Source: Sandaracinaceae bacterium (GTDB taxonomy: Bacteria; Myxococcota_A; Polyangia; Polyangiales; Houyiibacteriaceae). From it: 64,000 nucleotides of DNA. Location of the stretch: NCBI GenBank assembly GCA_020633055.1, contig JACKEJ010000010.1, positions 124,001 to 188,000 on the forward strand, given 5' to 3'. This document shows positions 1-9,191 of this stretch, piece after piece. A program made the position numbers and the translations under genes. Position 1 is the first letter of the stretch. Every line of letters starts with the position of its first letter. Below the pieces are notes generated by a model. That model was not told the DNA's origin and did not search any database. It worked only from the letters and a program-made list of their open reading frames with translations.

Positions 1-1
1 C

Positions 2-763
2 CGCACGCAGCTCGTGCCGCTCGCGTGCATCCTGACGCTCCTCGAGGACCGCTGGCTGGAGCCAAAGGCGTACGACCGGCTCGCGCGCTGGTTTTGGTCC
101 GGGGTGCTCGGCGAACTCTACGGCGGCGCCGTCGAGACGCGGATGGGGAACGACCTACAGGAAGTCATGGCGTGGATCGATGGGTCCGAGGTCGAGCCGG
201 GCACCGTCCGTGACGCGAACTTCCAGCCGGCACGCCTCGACACGCTGCGCTCACGCAACAGCGCGGCGTACAAGGGAATCCACGTGCTGATCCAGCGCAA
301 TGGCGCGAAGGACTGGTTTTGGAAGACGACAATCCGAGAGCTGGACGAAACGGATTGGGAGGAGTGCAAGCTCGACATCCACCACGTCTTCCCAAAGGAC
401 TGGTGCCAGAAGCGCGGGATCCCGCCGAAGCGCTTCGACTCGATCCTCAACAAGACGCCCATCTCCTACAAGGCGAACCGCATGATCGGCGGACGCGCGC
501 CCAGCGCGTACCTGGAGCAGCTCGCGGCGCACGCGCAGGTCCAGCTCGACAGCGCAGCGATGGACGCGTTGCTCGCGACCCACTTCCTAGACCCGGGCTT
601 CCTTCGGAGCGACGACTACGACGGCTTCATCGAGGCGCGCCGGCGGACGCTCTTGGCCGAGATCTCTCGCGTGATGGGGAAGCCGCTTGTCGCGAGCGAA
701 GAGCCAGGGGTGGACGATGGAGACGAGGACGACAGCGGCGAAAACGACGACGTCGTCGACTGA
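2..763 (+). CDS. DUF262/DUF1524 (GmrSD-like) protein, C-terminal part
   Basis: The frame is open from the window edge, so the 5' part of the gene is missing. The visible ~253 residues match the C-terminal nuclease half of DUF262-DUF1524 proteins, the family of the type IV restriction enzyme GmrSD: an HNH-like core DIHHVFPKDWC, then LNKTPISYKANR and the GGRAPSAYL stretch where the fold ends. The tail is very acidic (runs of D and E). In this family the N-terminal DUF262 domain is a ParB/Srx-like NTPase and the C-terminal HNH cuts DNA. The N-terminal domain cannot be seen, so a defence role is inferred. It lies about 32 kb from the main defence cluster. Confidence 0.75.
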   Translation, partial: RTQLVPLACILTLLEDRWLEPKAYDRLARWFWSGVLGELYGGAVETRMGNDLQEVMAWIDGSEVEPGTVRDANFQPARLDTLRSRNSAAYKGIHVLIQRNGAKDWFWKTTIRELDETDWEECKLDIHHVFPKDWCQKRGIPPKRFDSILNKTPISYKANRMIGGRAPSAYLEQLAAHAQVQLDSAAMDALLATHFLDPGFLRSDDYDGFIEARRRTLLAEISRVMGKPLVASEEPGVDDGDEDDSGENDDVVD

Positions 764-921
764 ACCGGGGAGGACGAACAGTCGCTCGCCGTCCCAAGTG
801 TAGTCCACCGCGCATCCAACCCCCGTCGTCTCCCCCGGCTCCGCGAGTTGCGCTACGGTCCGCGCCGAGCACGCCCGGAGGACGCAGGCGTGCGACGAGC
901 GGAGCCGTGCAAGGAGTGACT

Positions 922-2784
922 GTGACGAGCGAGCGAGTTCGGGCCGGACGCTGTGCATCCATGATGAGCGTGGCGGCGATGGTGGTGGGCTGCGGCTACC
1001 CTACGCCCTACACCGTGTCCCGTCTGCAGCGGGACGCGCAGCGGCGTCCGTCGCGCGCGCTGGTCCACTACCTGGGTCAGCCGGGCGCGGACGTGGCCGT
1101 CTGTCGTCCGGGCGCGCCGGAGTACAGCCTGCAGGCGTTCGCTGACGACGACGCCGAGGACTTCAACGACGCGCTGCTCGCGGGACGTGTTTCGCCGGCT
1201 GCGTACGAGGGCTGCAGCCTCGCGTACTTCTCGGCGCCCGACGGACGCGCGCTGCGCGGTTGGGTGTCTGCTGCGCTGGACGTGTTCTTGCGGACGGCGC
1301 CCGGTACGTCCTCGGCGGAGGAGATCAACGCGACGACGTTTCGTGTCTTGGCGGCTGGTCCGCAGCGGATTGCGCTGTCGGACGACGAGATGGCGGCCCT
1401 GGTGGTCCGTCGCGACGACGCGCGTTCGGCCGGCCCGGCGCGTGAGCGCGCGGCGACGCTGCTGGTGTCCGCCGAGCTCGAGCGCGGGCCGTACCGTGGC
1501 CAGCCGGTGACCGAGGCATCGCTCGGCAGCGTGGAGGACGAGGCCTTGTTGCTGCAGATGCGCGCGCGCCTGCCGGCCCCGGCTCAGCGCCGGGCGGCGA
1601 CCGAGCGGCTGGTGGCCATCCGCATCGCGGCGAGCGACGACCCCCACGTCACGGGTGACCCTACCGCGCATGCGCGCATCGTCGCCACCGGGCGCAACGC
1701 CCAGGCCGTGCCGCGGGAGCACATCGAGCGCGCCTGGTTCGAGGGTGCCGCCACGGACTTCACGGTGGTGGTGCAGCAGGACATCGCGCGCGGGTCGTCG
1801 GCACTGGGCGCCTTGCGCGCGGGCGAGCAGCACATCGTGCCCACCCTGGACCTTCGCCCGGGGTTGCGCATGTCGGTCGCGGGCTTCGCGCGGCCGCTGA
1901 CGCTCTGCGCACCGGCCGACGAGGTGAGCGTCCAGCCGTGTGTCGACGCGGCGAGCCTGGCCATCGCGAGTCCCGCCGCGCGCATCGACGCCGAAGGCAC
2001 GGTGCACTTCGCCGAGGCATTGCGCACGGTCGACGTCATCGCGCTGGTGTCCGAAGCGGGCGTCATCCCGCTGCCCATCGAGCTGGACCACACGTTCCTG
2101 TTGAGCGTCACGCCGCGAGTCCAGATCGAGGCGCCCCGATCGCTCGTGTTCGACGGAGGACCGCCGCTGGTCGTCGCGCTGCGGCGGACCCCTCACGTCT
2201 GGGTGGTCGATGTGAGCGGCCCCAACGGGAGCGTCGTGGTCGCGTTGCCGCCCACGGAGACCCACGGGTTCGTGGTGGTCAGCCGGGGGCCCCCGGGAGC
2301 GTCAGGGACGATGGGTCACGCTGGAACCGCAGGCTCGTCGGGGATGAACGGTATGCCCGGCGGGTGCCCGAACCGCTCGGGTGGCAACGGCGGCGACGGT
2401 CGTCCCGGCGGACGAGGTGGAGACGGCGGGCCCGGCGGCAACGGCGGAAACGGAGGTCCCATCGAGGTGCGCGTGGTGTGCAACGCGGCGAGCTGCCCGG
2501 AAGACGAGCGGCTAGCCCTCGCCCTGGTGCAGAGCGTCGGCGGCCAGGGCGGCCAAGGCGGCCAGGGCGGCGCTGGGGGTCGCGGCGGCAGGGGCGGAAG
2601 CGGCGGAAGTGGCGCGTACTGTCCTGGCTACGGGCGCTACGGCGAGCCCGGGTATCGCGCGGCGAGCAGCGTCAGCGGCGGGCGCTCGGGCAGCAACGGT
2701 ATGGATGGGGCGCGCGGCAACACGGGTCGTCGCGGCGCAAACGGCGCGGCAGGGCCGATCACGCTCGTGCGCGTCCGCGAGTGA
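922..2784 (+). CDS. Secreted lipoprotein with glycine-rich collagen-like tail
   Basis: A predicted 620-aa protein. I chose the GTG at 922 because AAGGAG lies five bases upstream; ATG 961 is an alternative. The N terminus reads as a lipoprotein signal: basic RVRAGR, a short hydrophobic stretch, then VVGC with the acylated Cys at about residue 24. The middle ~430 residues match no family I recognise. From about residue 455 it becomes glycine-rich, with GPPG, GGNGG and GGQGGQGG runs interrupted by a short Cys-containing segment (VRVVCNAASC) and a second Gly-rich block. Such tails occur in surface or matrix proteins of Myxococcota. Function unknown; the outer-membrane location is inferred from the signal. 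Confidence 0.8.
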   Translation: MTSERVRAGRCASMMSVAAMVVGCGYPTPYTVSRLQRDAQRRPSRALVHYLGQPGADVAVCRPGAPEYSLQAFADDDAEDFNDALLAGRVSPAAYEGCSLAYFSAPDGRALRGWVSAALDVFLRTAPGTSSAEEINATTFRVLAAGPQRIALSDDEMAALVVRRDDARSAGPARERAATLLVSAELERGPYRGQPVTEASLGSVEDEALLLQMRARLPAPAQRRAATERLVAIRIAASDDPHVTGDPTAHARIVATGRNAQAVPREHIERAWFEGAATDFTVVVQQDIARGSSALGALRAGEQHIVPTLDLRPGLRMSVAGFARPLTLCAPADEVSVQPCVDAASLAIASPAARIDAEGTVHFAEALRTVDVIALVSEAGVIPLPIELDHTFLLSVTPRVQIEAPRSLVFDGGPPLVVALRRTPHVWVVDVSGPNGSVVVALPPTETHGFVVVSRGPPGASGTMGHAGTAGSSGMNGMPGGCPNRSGGNGGDGRPGGRGGDGGPGGNGGNGGPIEVRVVCNAASCPEDERLALALVQSVGGQGGQGGQGGAGGRGGRGGSGGSGAYCPGYGRYGEPGYRAASSVSGGRSGSNGMDGARGNTGRRGANGAAGPITLVRVRE

Positions 2785-2875
2785 CGAACTCGAGTCGGTG
2801 TATGAAGGCGTGCTGGACTGAGCGCAGGGTTCGAGCCGGATGGAGGGGCGGTCGTTCATTGAACCTGTCAGCCCG

Positions 2876-3271
2876 CTACCGCGCGGCAGGCTCGATGAAC
2901 ACGGAGCACACGCTGGTCCACGCCTGTCCAAGCCCGGCGACACAGAAGTCCGAGGGGGCGGTGGCGCCGTCCAGCACCGAGACCTCCACCACCCGGCTGT
3001 CGTTCGCGGCGAGGTTGCCACTGCACGCTAGAGCTGCGCCGAGGCGCTCTTGGTCGCCGTTGCGTTGAACGCCCACGCGCACGCAATGCGAGCCGGGCGA
3101 CCAGCCCATGTTGGTGAACGTGCAGGCGGCGTCCCCGTTGCCTCGCACGGAGCACGACTGCTGCACGCTCGCGCCGACGCCGGAGTTGTTGAACGCGAAC
3201 TCTGCCGACCAGGAGAGCACCATCCAGAACAGGATGACGGTGAGAATGACGGACTGATACTTGGAGGTCAT
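2876..3271 (-). CDS. Small membrane-anchored hypothetical protein
   Basis: A 131-aa protein starting at ATG 3271 (MTSKYQSVIL); a longer frame from a TTG at 3412 adds an unconvincing Arg-rich leader, so I rejected it. The N terminus is one hydrophobic segment (SVILTVILFWMVLSWSAEF), either an uncleaved anchor or signal peptide. The remainder is a small domain with five Cys (SCSV, ACTF, HCVRV, ACSG, DFCV, VCSV region) suggesting disulphides outside the cytoplasm. It is divergent from the DUF4126-like gene with a 164-bp gap. No family was recognised. Confidence 0.7.
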   Translation of the reverse strand: MTSKYQSVILTVILFWMVLSWSAEFAFNNSGVGASVQQSCSVRGNGDAACTFTNMGWSPGSHCVRVGVQRNGDQERLGAALACSGNLAANDSRVVEVSVLDGATAPSDFCVAGLGQAWTSVCSVFIEPAAR

Positions 3272-3435
3272 CGCAGCGGTGTACCGCGGCATGCCGGGCC
3301 AACCTGTATGCCCGTTGCGAGGCACTGAACGGATGACCGGGTTGGACGCCAGCGACGTTGCCACGACGCGCAAGGGGCGTGATAGCGTCCGGACAGCTCG
3401 GTTGGAGCACAAGTGAACTGCGGGAGGACGCCGAA

Positions 3436-5850
3436 ATGATCGCTCACATGATTCACGCGCTGGGGGCTGGTGGCCCGTTCGCGAGCCGCGCGTTCCTTCC
3501 GGCGTTCGTGGTGGCGATGCTGCTCCGCTTCGGAGTCGGCTGGGTGGGCGGCGAAGGAACGCAGTTGGAGCTGGCTGCCGCAGTCGCAGCGCAGAGCGCG
3601 TCCTGGTTCACGCACGACGTCACGCTGTGGGTGTTGGGCGTTCTCAGCTTCCTGGAGCTGGCGGCCACCAAGAGCCAGGAGCTGCGCGAGCTGCTCGGCC
3701 AGCTGGATCCGCTGGTGAAACCCGTCATGGCGGGCCTCACCACGCTGGGCTTCGTGTCGACGACCGACGTGGAGATCGTCGAAGCCAGCAGCACGCTGGC
3801 CGCTGGGGTGGGGAGTGGGGGCTTCGCGCTGCTCGCCGCTGGAGGGACGTTTGCAGCCACGTGGGTCCGGCGAGAGCTCCTGGATTTCGTCGAGGAGATC
3901 GACGCCGACGACACGCTGGGTATCGCCAAGGCCATCTCGTGGTTCGAGGAATTCTGGGTCATCGGCCTGGTCTTCCTCACGGTGGTCCTGCCGTTCGCGT
4001 TCATGGCCATCGTGGCCGTCGGAATGGCGCTGATGGCGTGGATCAACCGAGAGTTGGAGCGGCGTGCCGAGCTGAACAAGGTGGCTTGCGAGCACTGCGA
4101 GCGCCCCGTGTTTGCTTCCGCCCCGCACTGCCCCGCGTGTGGGCTAGCGAGAACGCAGGTGTGCGACGTCGGCCCGTTCGGGCAACCAAACCTGAACAGC
4201 GTCGTCTCCGACGTCGAGAACCAGCCCCTGCGGCTGCTGAGCAAGCGCAGATGCAGCATGTGTGCGTCCGCGTTGACCGAGCGCACGCCGTATCAAACGT
4301 GCAAGAGCTGCGAGCGTCCCGCCTTCGCGAACGACGCCGAGATTCAACGATACGTGGCGTGGGTGGGCGCCCGCGAGAAGCAGGTCCTCGTGGTGTGCCT
4401 CGTCCTGCCACTGGTCCCTCTGTTGGGCGTCGTCGCGTCCATCGCGTACTACCGAGTGACGCTGGTGTCTCCCTATCGCCGGTACGTTCCCGCGCGGCGT
4501 GCGTTGGTGGCTCGGTGGAGTGCTCGCTTCGTCACCACCGCGCTCTTCGCCGCTCAGTGCCTGCCCGGCGCCATGTCCGTGGCGGCGCTGATCAACCATC
4601 GGGTCTTCCGACGCGCTTTCCTGGGCTATGCCGCCCACGCAGGCAGCGCACAGCCCAGCGCGGAGAGTAGCGCCACCGGGCCTGCAGTCGTCCGATGGAG
4701 CCCCTCTGTCATCGATACCTTGCGGCGGCAGCGAAGGGTGCTCGTGGCGACCATGCTGATGGCTGCGGTCGCGCTACCCATCCTCGCCGCCACGCTGCTG
4801 CGCGCGAGCGGTGCCGACGCGCTCGCCCTGCCGCGCTGCCCAACCCCGGCCGAACAACTGGTGGGTACGTGGCGCGCACGTCCATACCTGGTGGAGACGT
4901 ACGAGTGGGGGGGTGCGTACACGCTGCAGGTGCTGGTTCCCGAGATGCTCGGCGGGTTGATGCCCGAGACCGAGCTCATGACCCTGGAAGGCACGTACGC
5001 GGTCTACGAAGGCGACGTGGTGATCACGACCATCGCGGGCATCTCGCGCGCCTACGCCTTTGGGGTGCGGCACGGCACGCAGCTCGAGATGACCGGGGAG
5101 ACCGCAGTGACCACGACCTACGAGCGTGTGGGCGAGCCTCCCCCCGGAGTGGCCATGTGCCCACGCACTCCCCCCGCCGGCCTTGGGGTTCCCGTCGTCG
5201 GTGACGCCGCCGCACCTGCTACGGAGCCGAACGTTCCACCCCACACGCGGCCTCCCGGGCCAGCGGTGGCGACGACTCAGCCCGGCACCGAGCCCGGCAC
5301 CGGTGCCGCGGGGACCCCGGACCCCACGAGCACGACGCAGCCAACCGTGCCTGCCGAGCCGCTCGGTTGGCTGCCGCTGTTGCGCCCGTGGTCGCGCCTG
5401 CACCTGCACACGTCGGAGTGCGACGAGGGTGCGTACGACCACTTGCAGACGCACGCCGTCCCCACCCTCACCTGGACGCCACCGCAGGGACCATCCGTCG
5501 TGATGCGCATGGACCGAGTGGAGCGCGCAAGCGGATCGATGCTGATCCTGCTCGCGCAGCTCGGAGATGACCCGCCGTTGGAGTTGCTTCGCTACGGCCC
5601 GGTGACTCACTCGGGATGCCAAGACGACCAGAGTACCGTCGGCTACGTCGGCATTCGCGAAGACGGGACGTTGCTTGTTTCGATGGAGCGCTTGCCGCAG
5701 CGGCGCGGAGCGTCCGAGCCTGCGCGCGCGGGCCACACGCTACGCGCCATCGTCCGCTGGAACGCCGCCACTGGCCGCGCAGACACCGTCGACTCGTGGG
5801 AGGGACGCGTCGTGGAGGTACCCGCCCACTTGCGGGTGCGGAGCCGGTAG
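3436..5850 (+). CDS. DUF4126-like polytopic membrane protein with zinc ribbons
   Basis: An 804-aa protein. ATG 3436 is chosen because GGAGG sits eight bases upstream. Residues ~14-145 resemble DUF4126: FASRAFLPAF, then WVLGVLSFLELAATK and a glycine-rich hydrophobic stretch. More membrane segments follow at ~174-203. A zinc-ribbon pair follows (C218-C221, C232-C235), then a second CSMC...CKSC ribbon, and further membrane segments near 320-345 and 445-465. The C-terminal third is extracytoplasmic or soluble, split by a Pro/Thr-rich linker. The combination of DUF4126, ribbons and a large C-terminal domain is unusual. Function unknown. DUF4126 assignment is from pattern memory and moderately sure. 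Confidence 0.8.
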   Translation: MIAHMIHALGAGGPFASRAFLPAFVVAMLLRFGVGWVGGEGTQLELAAAVAAQSASWFTHDVTLWVLGVLSFLELAATKSQELRELLGQLDPLVKPVMAGLTTLGFVSTTDVEIVEASSTLAAGVGSGGFALLAAGGTFAATWVRRELLDFVEEIDADDTLGIAKAISWFEEFWVIGLVFLTVVLPFAFMAIVAVGMALMAWINRELERRAELNKVACEHCERPVFASAPHCPACGLARTQVCDVGPFGQPNLNSVVSDVENQPLRLLSKRRCSMCASALTERTPYQTCKSCERPAFANDAEIQRYVAWVGAREKQVLVVCLVLPLVPLLGVVASIAYYRVTLVSPYRRYVPARRALVARWSARFVTTALFAAQCLPGAMSVAALINHRVFRRAFLGYAAHAGSAQPSAESSATGPAVVRWSPSVIDTLRRQRRVLVATMLMAAVALPILAATLLRASGADALALPRCPTPAEQLVGTWRARPYLVETYEWGGAYTLQVLVPEMLGGLMPETELMTLEGTYAVYEGDVVITTIAGISRAYAFGVRHGTQLEMTGETAVTTTYERVGEPPPGVAMCPRTPPAGLGVPVVGDAAAPATEPNVPPHTRPPGPAVATTQPGTEPGTGAAGTPDPTSTTQPTVPAEPLGWLPLLRPWSRLHLHTSECDEGAYDHLQTHAVPTLTWTPPQGPSVVMRMDRVERASGSMLILLAQLGDDPPLELLRYGPVTHSGCQDDQSTVGYVGIREDGTLLVSMERLPQRRGASEPARAGHTLRAIVRWNAATGRADTVDSWEGRVVEVPAHLRVRSR

Positions 5851-6160
5851 CTCCCATCCGCGACATCACCCGGCCGCGCGACTGTCAGCTCTTCAACTAC
5901 CTGCCGCGGCCCGCGTGAGCTTCGCGGAGGCGCACGGCGACAACCAAGTGTTCGACCGCTTCGAGGAGACCATCGCGGACAGGTGCCGGTGGGTGCTGAA
6001 CACCGTCGGCCTGTGACCCCCACGCGTGGACGCGCCGCGCGAAGCTCGACCCCAGTTGGCAACCGTCACACATGGCTACGCCCGGCGCCAACCGCATTGG
6101 CATGCGCCCCCACGAAACGTCGAGCAACGCGTTGGAACGGCGCTTGCGAACACGAGGCGC
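5851..6160. other. Intergenic stretch without a recognised feature
   Basis: About 310 bases between the DUF4126-like gene and the next secreted protein. I see no convincing coding frame, RNA or repeat. A GAGG-type ribosome binding site for the downstream GTG start lies at its right end. Confidence 0.5.
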
Positions 6161-7249
6161 GTGCCCCACCGACCTCTCATCGTGTTCGCCATCAGCGCAG
6201 CGCTCCTCGGGCGCCCGGCTCCTGCGGCAGCCTGCTCGTGCGCGGAACGCTTCGAACCCGTGGAGACGCACGAGCGGTCGCTCGAGTGGACGGCCGACGG
6301 CTGGCCGCCGCCGGAGGAGCTGGCCGATGCCGACGGTCCCCTTCTGCTCACCGTGGAACGCGCGGAAGACGTGGGCGCGCTCGAGCTGTGGGTGAATGGG
6401 CAGGCGCGTGCGTTCTCGGCGCGCACGGTCGACGACGACGCGCTCTGCCCCAGGCATCTCGTCGCGCTGGTCCCCGATGAGCCCCTGCGGGAGGGCGACA
6501 CGCTCCGCGTCGAGAACGGGCTGCTGCGTGAACGGCTTGGCGCTGGCCCCATCAACGAGCCGAGCTACGCGTTCGAGCGCACCGTGGGCGTTGGACGGCC
6601 ACAGCGCGCGGTCGAGGTGACGGCGCGCGTCGAGTGGGTGCCCGAGTGGCCCCACACCTTCGTCGGGTCGTGCATTGGCGACCAAGTCGCGGGCCTCGAG
6701 ACGCAGGGCACGGCGGTCCTCACCGTGGAGACAGCCGACGCCCAGGTCGACTACGTGGTGCGCGCGACGATGGACCTCCCCGACAGCACGGCGTTCCGCG
6801 CATTGGCGACGAGCGTGGTGCACGCCGAGCTGATCGACGGCGAGCCCGTGGTGACCGCAGAGGGCGGCAGCCGGGCGCGGCTCTGGATGCCACTGACCCA
6901 CTCCAGCAACGGGCCACAGTGCGTGCGCGTCGAGGTGTTCGACGAGCAGCTGCTGCCCGTGCTCGACGAAGCGTTCTGTCCGACCGAGTGGGACCCCAGC
7001 CGGCCTACGGTCGAGCACACGTTCTCGACCACCCTACGCGAGCTGCCCTCCCCGCCCGTGCCGTCGGAAGCGCAAGCGCTGACGTGCGGCGCGCTGACCT
7101 CGGGCGCGCCAACACCGAGTGCGCCCAGCGGTCTCGCGTTCGCGGTGGCGTTGGTCTGGCTCAGCGCGAGGCGTCAGCGGCGCGCCACGCTCGAGCGCGT
7201 GATGACGCTCGAACCCCTGGCGAGCGCCGCGGGTCGTCCGTCGACCTAG
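6161..7249 (+). CDS. Secreted protein with C-terminal membrane anchor
   Basis: A 362-aa protein. GTG 6161 gives a clean signal peptide (PHRPLIVFAISAALLG, then PAPAAACSC); the frame is open farther upstream but Arg/His-rich and not protein-like. The mature protein begins ACSCAERF, an exposed Cys-x-Cys pair. The body looks beta-rich. The C terminus has a Cys, a Ser/Pro-rich spacer, a hydrophobic segment (GLAFAVALVWL) and then RRQRR. That layout (Cys, membrane segment, Arg cluster) resembles the MYXO-CTERM sorting tail of Myxococcota, although the spacing is loose. It converges on the RCC1 gene with 22 bases between stops. Function unknown. Confidence 0.75.
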   Translation: MPHRPLIVFAISAALLGRPAPAAACSCAERFEPVETHERSLEWTADGWPPPEELADADGPLLLTVERAEDVGALELWVNGQARAFSARTVDDDALCPRHLVALVPDEPLREGDTLRVENGLLRERLGAGPINEPSYAFERTVGVGRPQRAVEVTARVEWVPEWPHTFVGSCIGDQVAGLETQGTAVLTVETADAQVDYVVRATMDLPDSTAFRALATSVVHAELIDGEPVVTAEGGSRARLWMPLTHSSNGPQCVRVEVFDEQLLPVLDEAFCPTEWDPSRPTVEHTFSTTLRELPSPPVPSEAQALTCGALTSGAPTPSAPSGLAFAVALVWLSARRQRRATLERVMTLEPLASAAGRPST

Positions 7250-7271
7250 CCCACGAGCGCGGGCCGTCCGC

Positions 7272-8996
7272 CTACCAAACCCCGCACGACGAGAAGACCT
7301 GGATGCCCCAACACTGCAGGCAGCCGTTTGCTTCGAGTCCACACGCCCAGTTGTTTTGTCCCGAGGTCATCGTCACGGTCGTGTCCGCTGGCACGATGGG
7401 GATCTCGCCCCAGCAGTGAATGCGCTCATCATCGGTGCGACCGCATGCGTACGACGGCCCGACGGCGAGCTCCTCGAAGACCAGTCCCACGGGGACCACG
7501 GGCGGCGTCGGGACGGGCCGCCAGTTCATGCAGGACGTCGTGCCATCCTCTCGCGTCGCACACATCTGCGACCCGCCTGCGACCAACAGGCGCGCCTCAC
7601 TGCCGAGCTCCGCGACGAACGACGTCGCAGAACACCCCCAGCACTCGAAGCTGTTGTCCGCTCGCATCCCGCAGGTGTGACACGAGCCCGACGTGAGCGA
7701 CGAGAACGCGCCCGTGGCCGGTGTCGTCTGGCCCGACGCCGACTCTCCCCAACAGACGACCGTCCCGTCTGCCTGTCGGCCGCACGTGTGCGCCTCGCCC
7801 GAGACGAGGTCCTCCACGCGCAGATCCGCGGGTGGCGCGGTTTGGCCTCGGTGGTTGCGACCCCAGCATTCGACGCTTCCGTCTGCCAGTCGGCCGCACG
7901 TGTGGTCCCCGCCGGGCGCCACCTGAACGAACGGGCGCCCCGGTGGAGGCACCGCTTCACCGTAGACCGAGCCGCCGCGACAGAGCGTCTCGCCGTCCAC
8001 GGAGACTCCGCACACGTGGTCGCCCACGCCGACACTCTGGAAGCGAACGTCCTCCGAGAAGGGATGTCCGAACACGGTGGTTTCGTTGTTCCAGCACACC
8101 ACGCCGCCGCTCGGCTCGACAGCGCACCCGCCCGCCCCTGCGACGTGGAGCGCCGCGAAGGTGCCGTCCACACTCGGCGCGCTCGTCCCCCAGCACGAGA
8201 GCAACCCGGCGGAGTCCAATGCGCAGACGCCATCGCGCCGAGCGGACACGGCCGTGTAGCGCTCCGAGGACGGTCCCACGGGCGCGCCGTCGGGTGCGTT
8301 GCCCCAGCACACCAGCGAGCCATCATCGCGCAGCGCGCAGCCGAACCCGAACCCGAGTGCCACGTCGGCGAAGTCGGTGCCGGCCGGGGGTGTCAGGAAC
8401 GTCGCCTGAGGAACGCCCCAGCATGAGAGCGACCCGTCGAGGCGAATGGCGCACACCCCGAGAGACGCGGTGTCGAAAGCCCGATAGCGGTCGTCCGTCT
8501 CGGGGACGAGCGGGGCGAGGGTCCCAAAGCATCGAACCCTCCCCGAGGGGTCGAGGCCGCACGTGTAGTCGGTGTTCGCATCGAGCGCGGTCACCCGGAA
8601 GTCTGCCGGCACAAGAGTCTTTGCGAAGCCCGAGGATCCCCAGCAGATGGCGCGACCGTCGCTCGAGAGGCCACACGCGTGGTCACGTCCCACCGTGATA
8701 GACGCGAACTCCATGTCGGTGGGCGGCATGGCTTGGCCGTCGTAGTTGAGGCCCCAACAGAGGGCCCTACCCGCAGCGTCCAAGCGGCACCCGAGCGCAT
8801 CGCTCACGTCGATGCGCCGTGCTCGTTGGACGCAGGACCCCGTCTGGGCGATGAGTTCGGCGCATGCCCCAGGGTCGACGGTCGCATCCGCGCTGCCGTC
8901 CGGGACGGCGCCGTCAGACGGTGTTGTGGTTCCCGAGCCACCGCATCCGGTCCAGAGCAGCAAGCACATCGCAACCAGTCCCGTTCGGCTCCTCAT
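7272..8996 (-). CDS. RCC1-repeat lipoprotein
   Basis: A 574-aa protein starting at ATG 8996. The N terminus RSRTGLVAMCLLLWTGCGG is a lipoprotein signal with the acylated Cys in TGCGG. The rest is a run of about ten ~50-residue units of the form CGL...DG...CWG...G, the hallmark of RCC1/alpha-tubulin-suppressor propeller repeats (for example CGRLADGSVECWGRNHRGQ). A seven-bladed or longer beta-propeller on the outer membrane is expected. Such secreted RCC1 proteins are common in Myxococcota, usually of unknown role, probably binding proteins. The 195-bp gap to the divergent kinase gene would hold both promoters. Confidence 0.88.
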   Translation of the reverse strand: MRSRTGLVAMCLLLWTGCGGSGTTTPSDGAVPDGSADATVDPGACAELIAQTGSCVQRARRIDVSDALGCRLDAAGRALCWGLNYDGQAMPPTDMEFASITVGRDHACGLSSDGRAICWGSSGFAKTLVPADFRVTALDANTDYTCGLDPSGRVRCFGTLAPLVPETDDRYRAFDTASLGVCAIRLDGSLSCWGVPQATFLTPPAGTDFADVALGFGFGCALRDDGSLVCWGNAPDGAPVGPSSERYTAVSARRDGVCALDSAGLLSCWGTSAPSVDGTFAALHVAGAGGCAVEPSGGVVCWNNETTVFGHPFSEDVRFQSVGVGDHVCGVSVDGETLCRGGSVYGEAVPPPGRPFVQVAPGGDHTCGRLADGSVECWGRNHRGQTAPPADLRVEDLVSGEAHTCGRQADGTVVCWGESASGQTTPATGAFSSLTSGSCHTCGMRADNSFECWGCSATSFVAELGSEARLLVAGGSQMCATREDGTTSCMNWRPVPTPPVVPVGLVFEELAVGPSYACGRTDDERIHCWGEIPIVPADTTVTMTSGQNNWACGLEANGCLQCWGIQVFSSCGVW

Positions 8997-9191
8997 CTGG
9001 TGATGATAGGGCGGCGCACCGTCATCCTCAAATTCTTCCTGAACGTCTCGCGCGAGGAGCAGCGCTTGCGGCTTCGAGCACGTGTGGCTCTGACCGGAAC
9101 ACACGGTCCGGCCGAGGCGGAGTGTGTTCACAAGCGATTTCCCGTGAAGACCGCTAGCGACGGCGTGGCAGTCTCGGTGTAGTCTCGCCGG

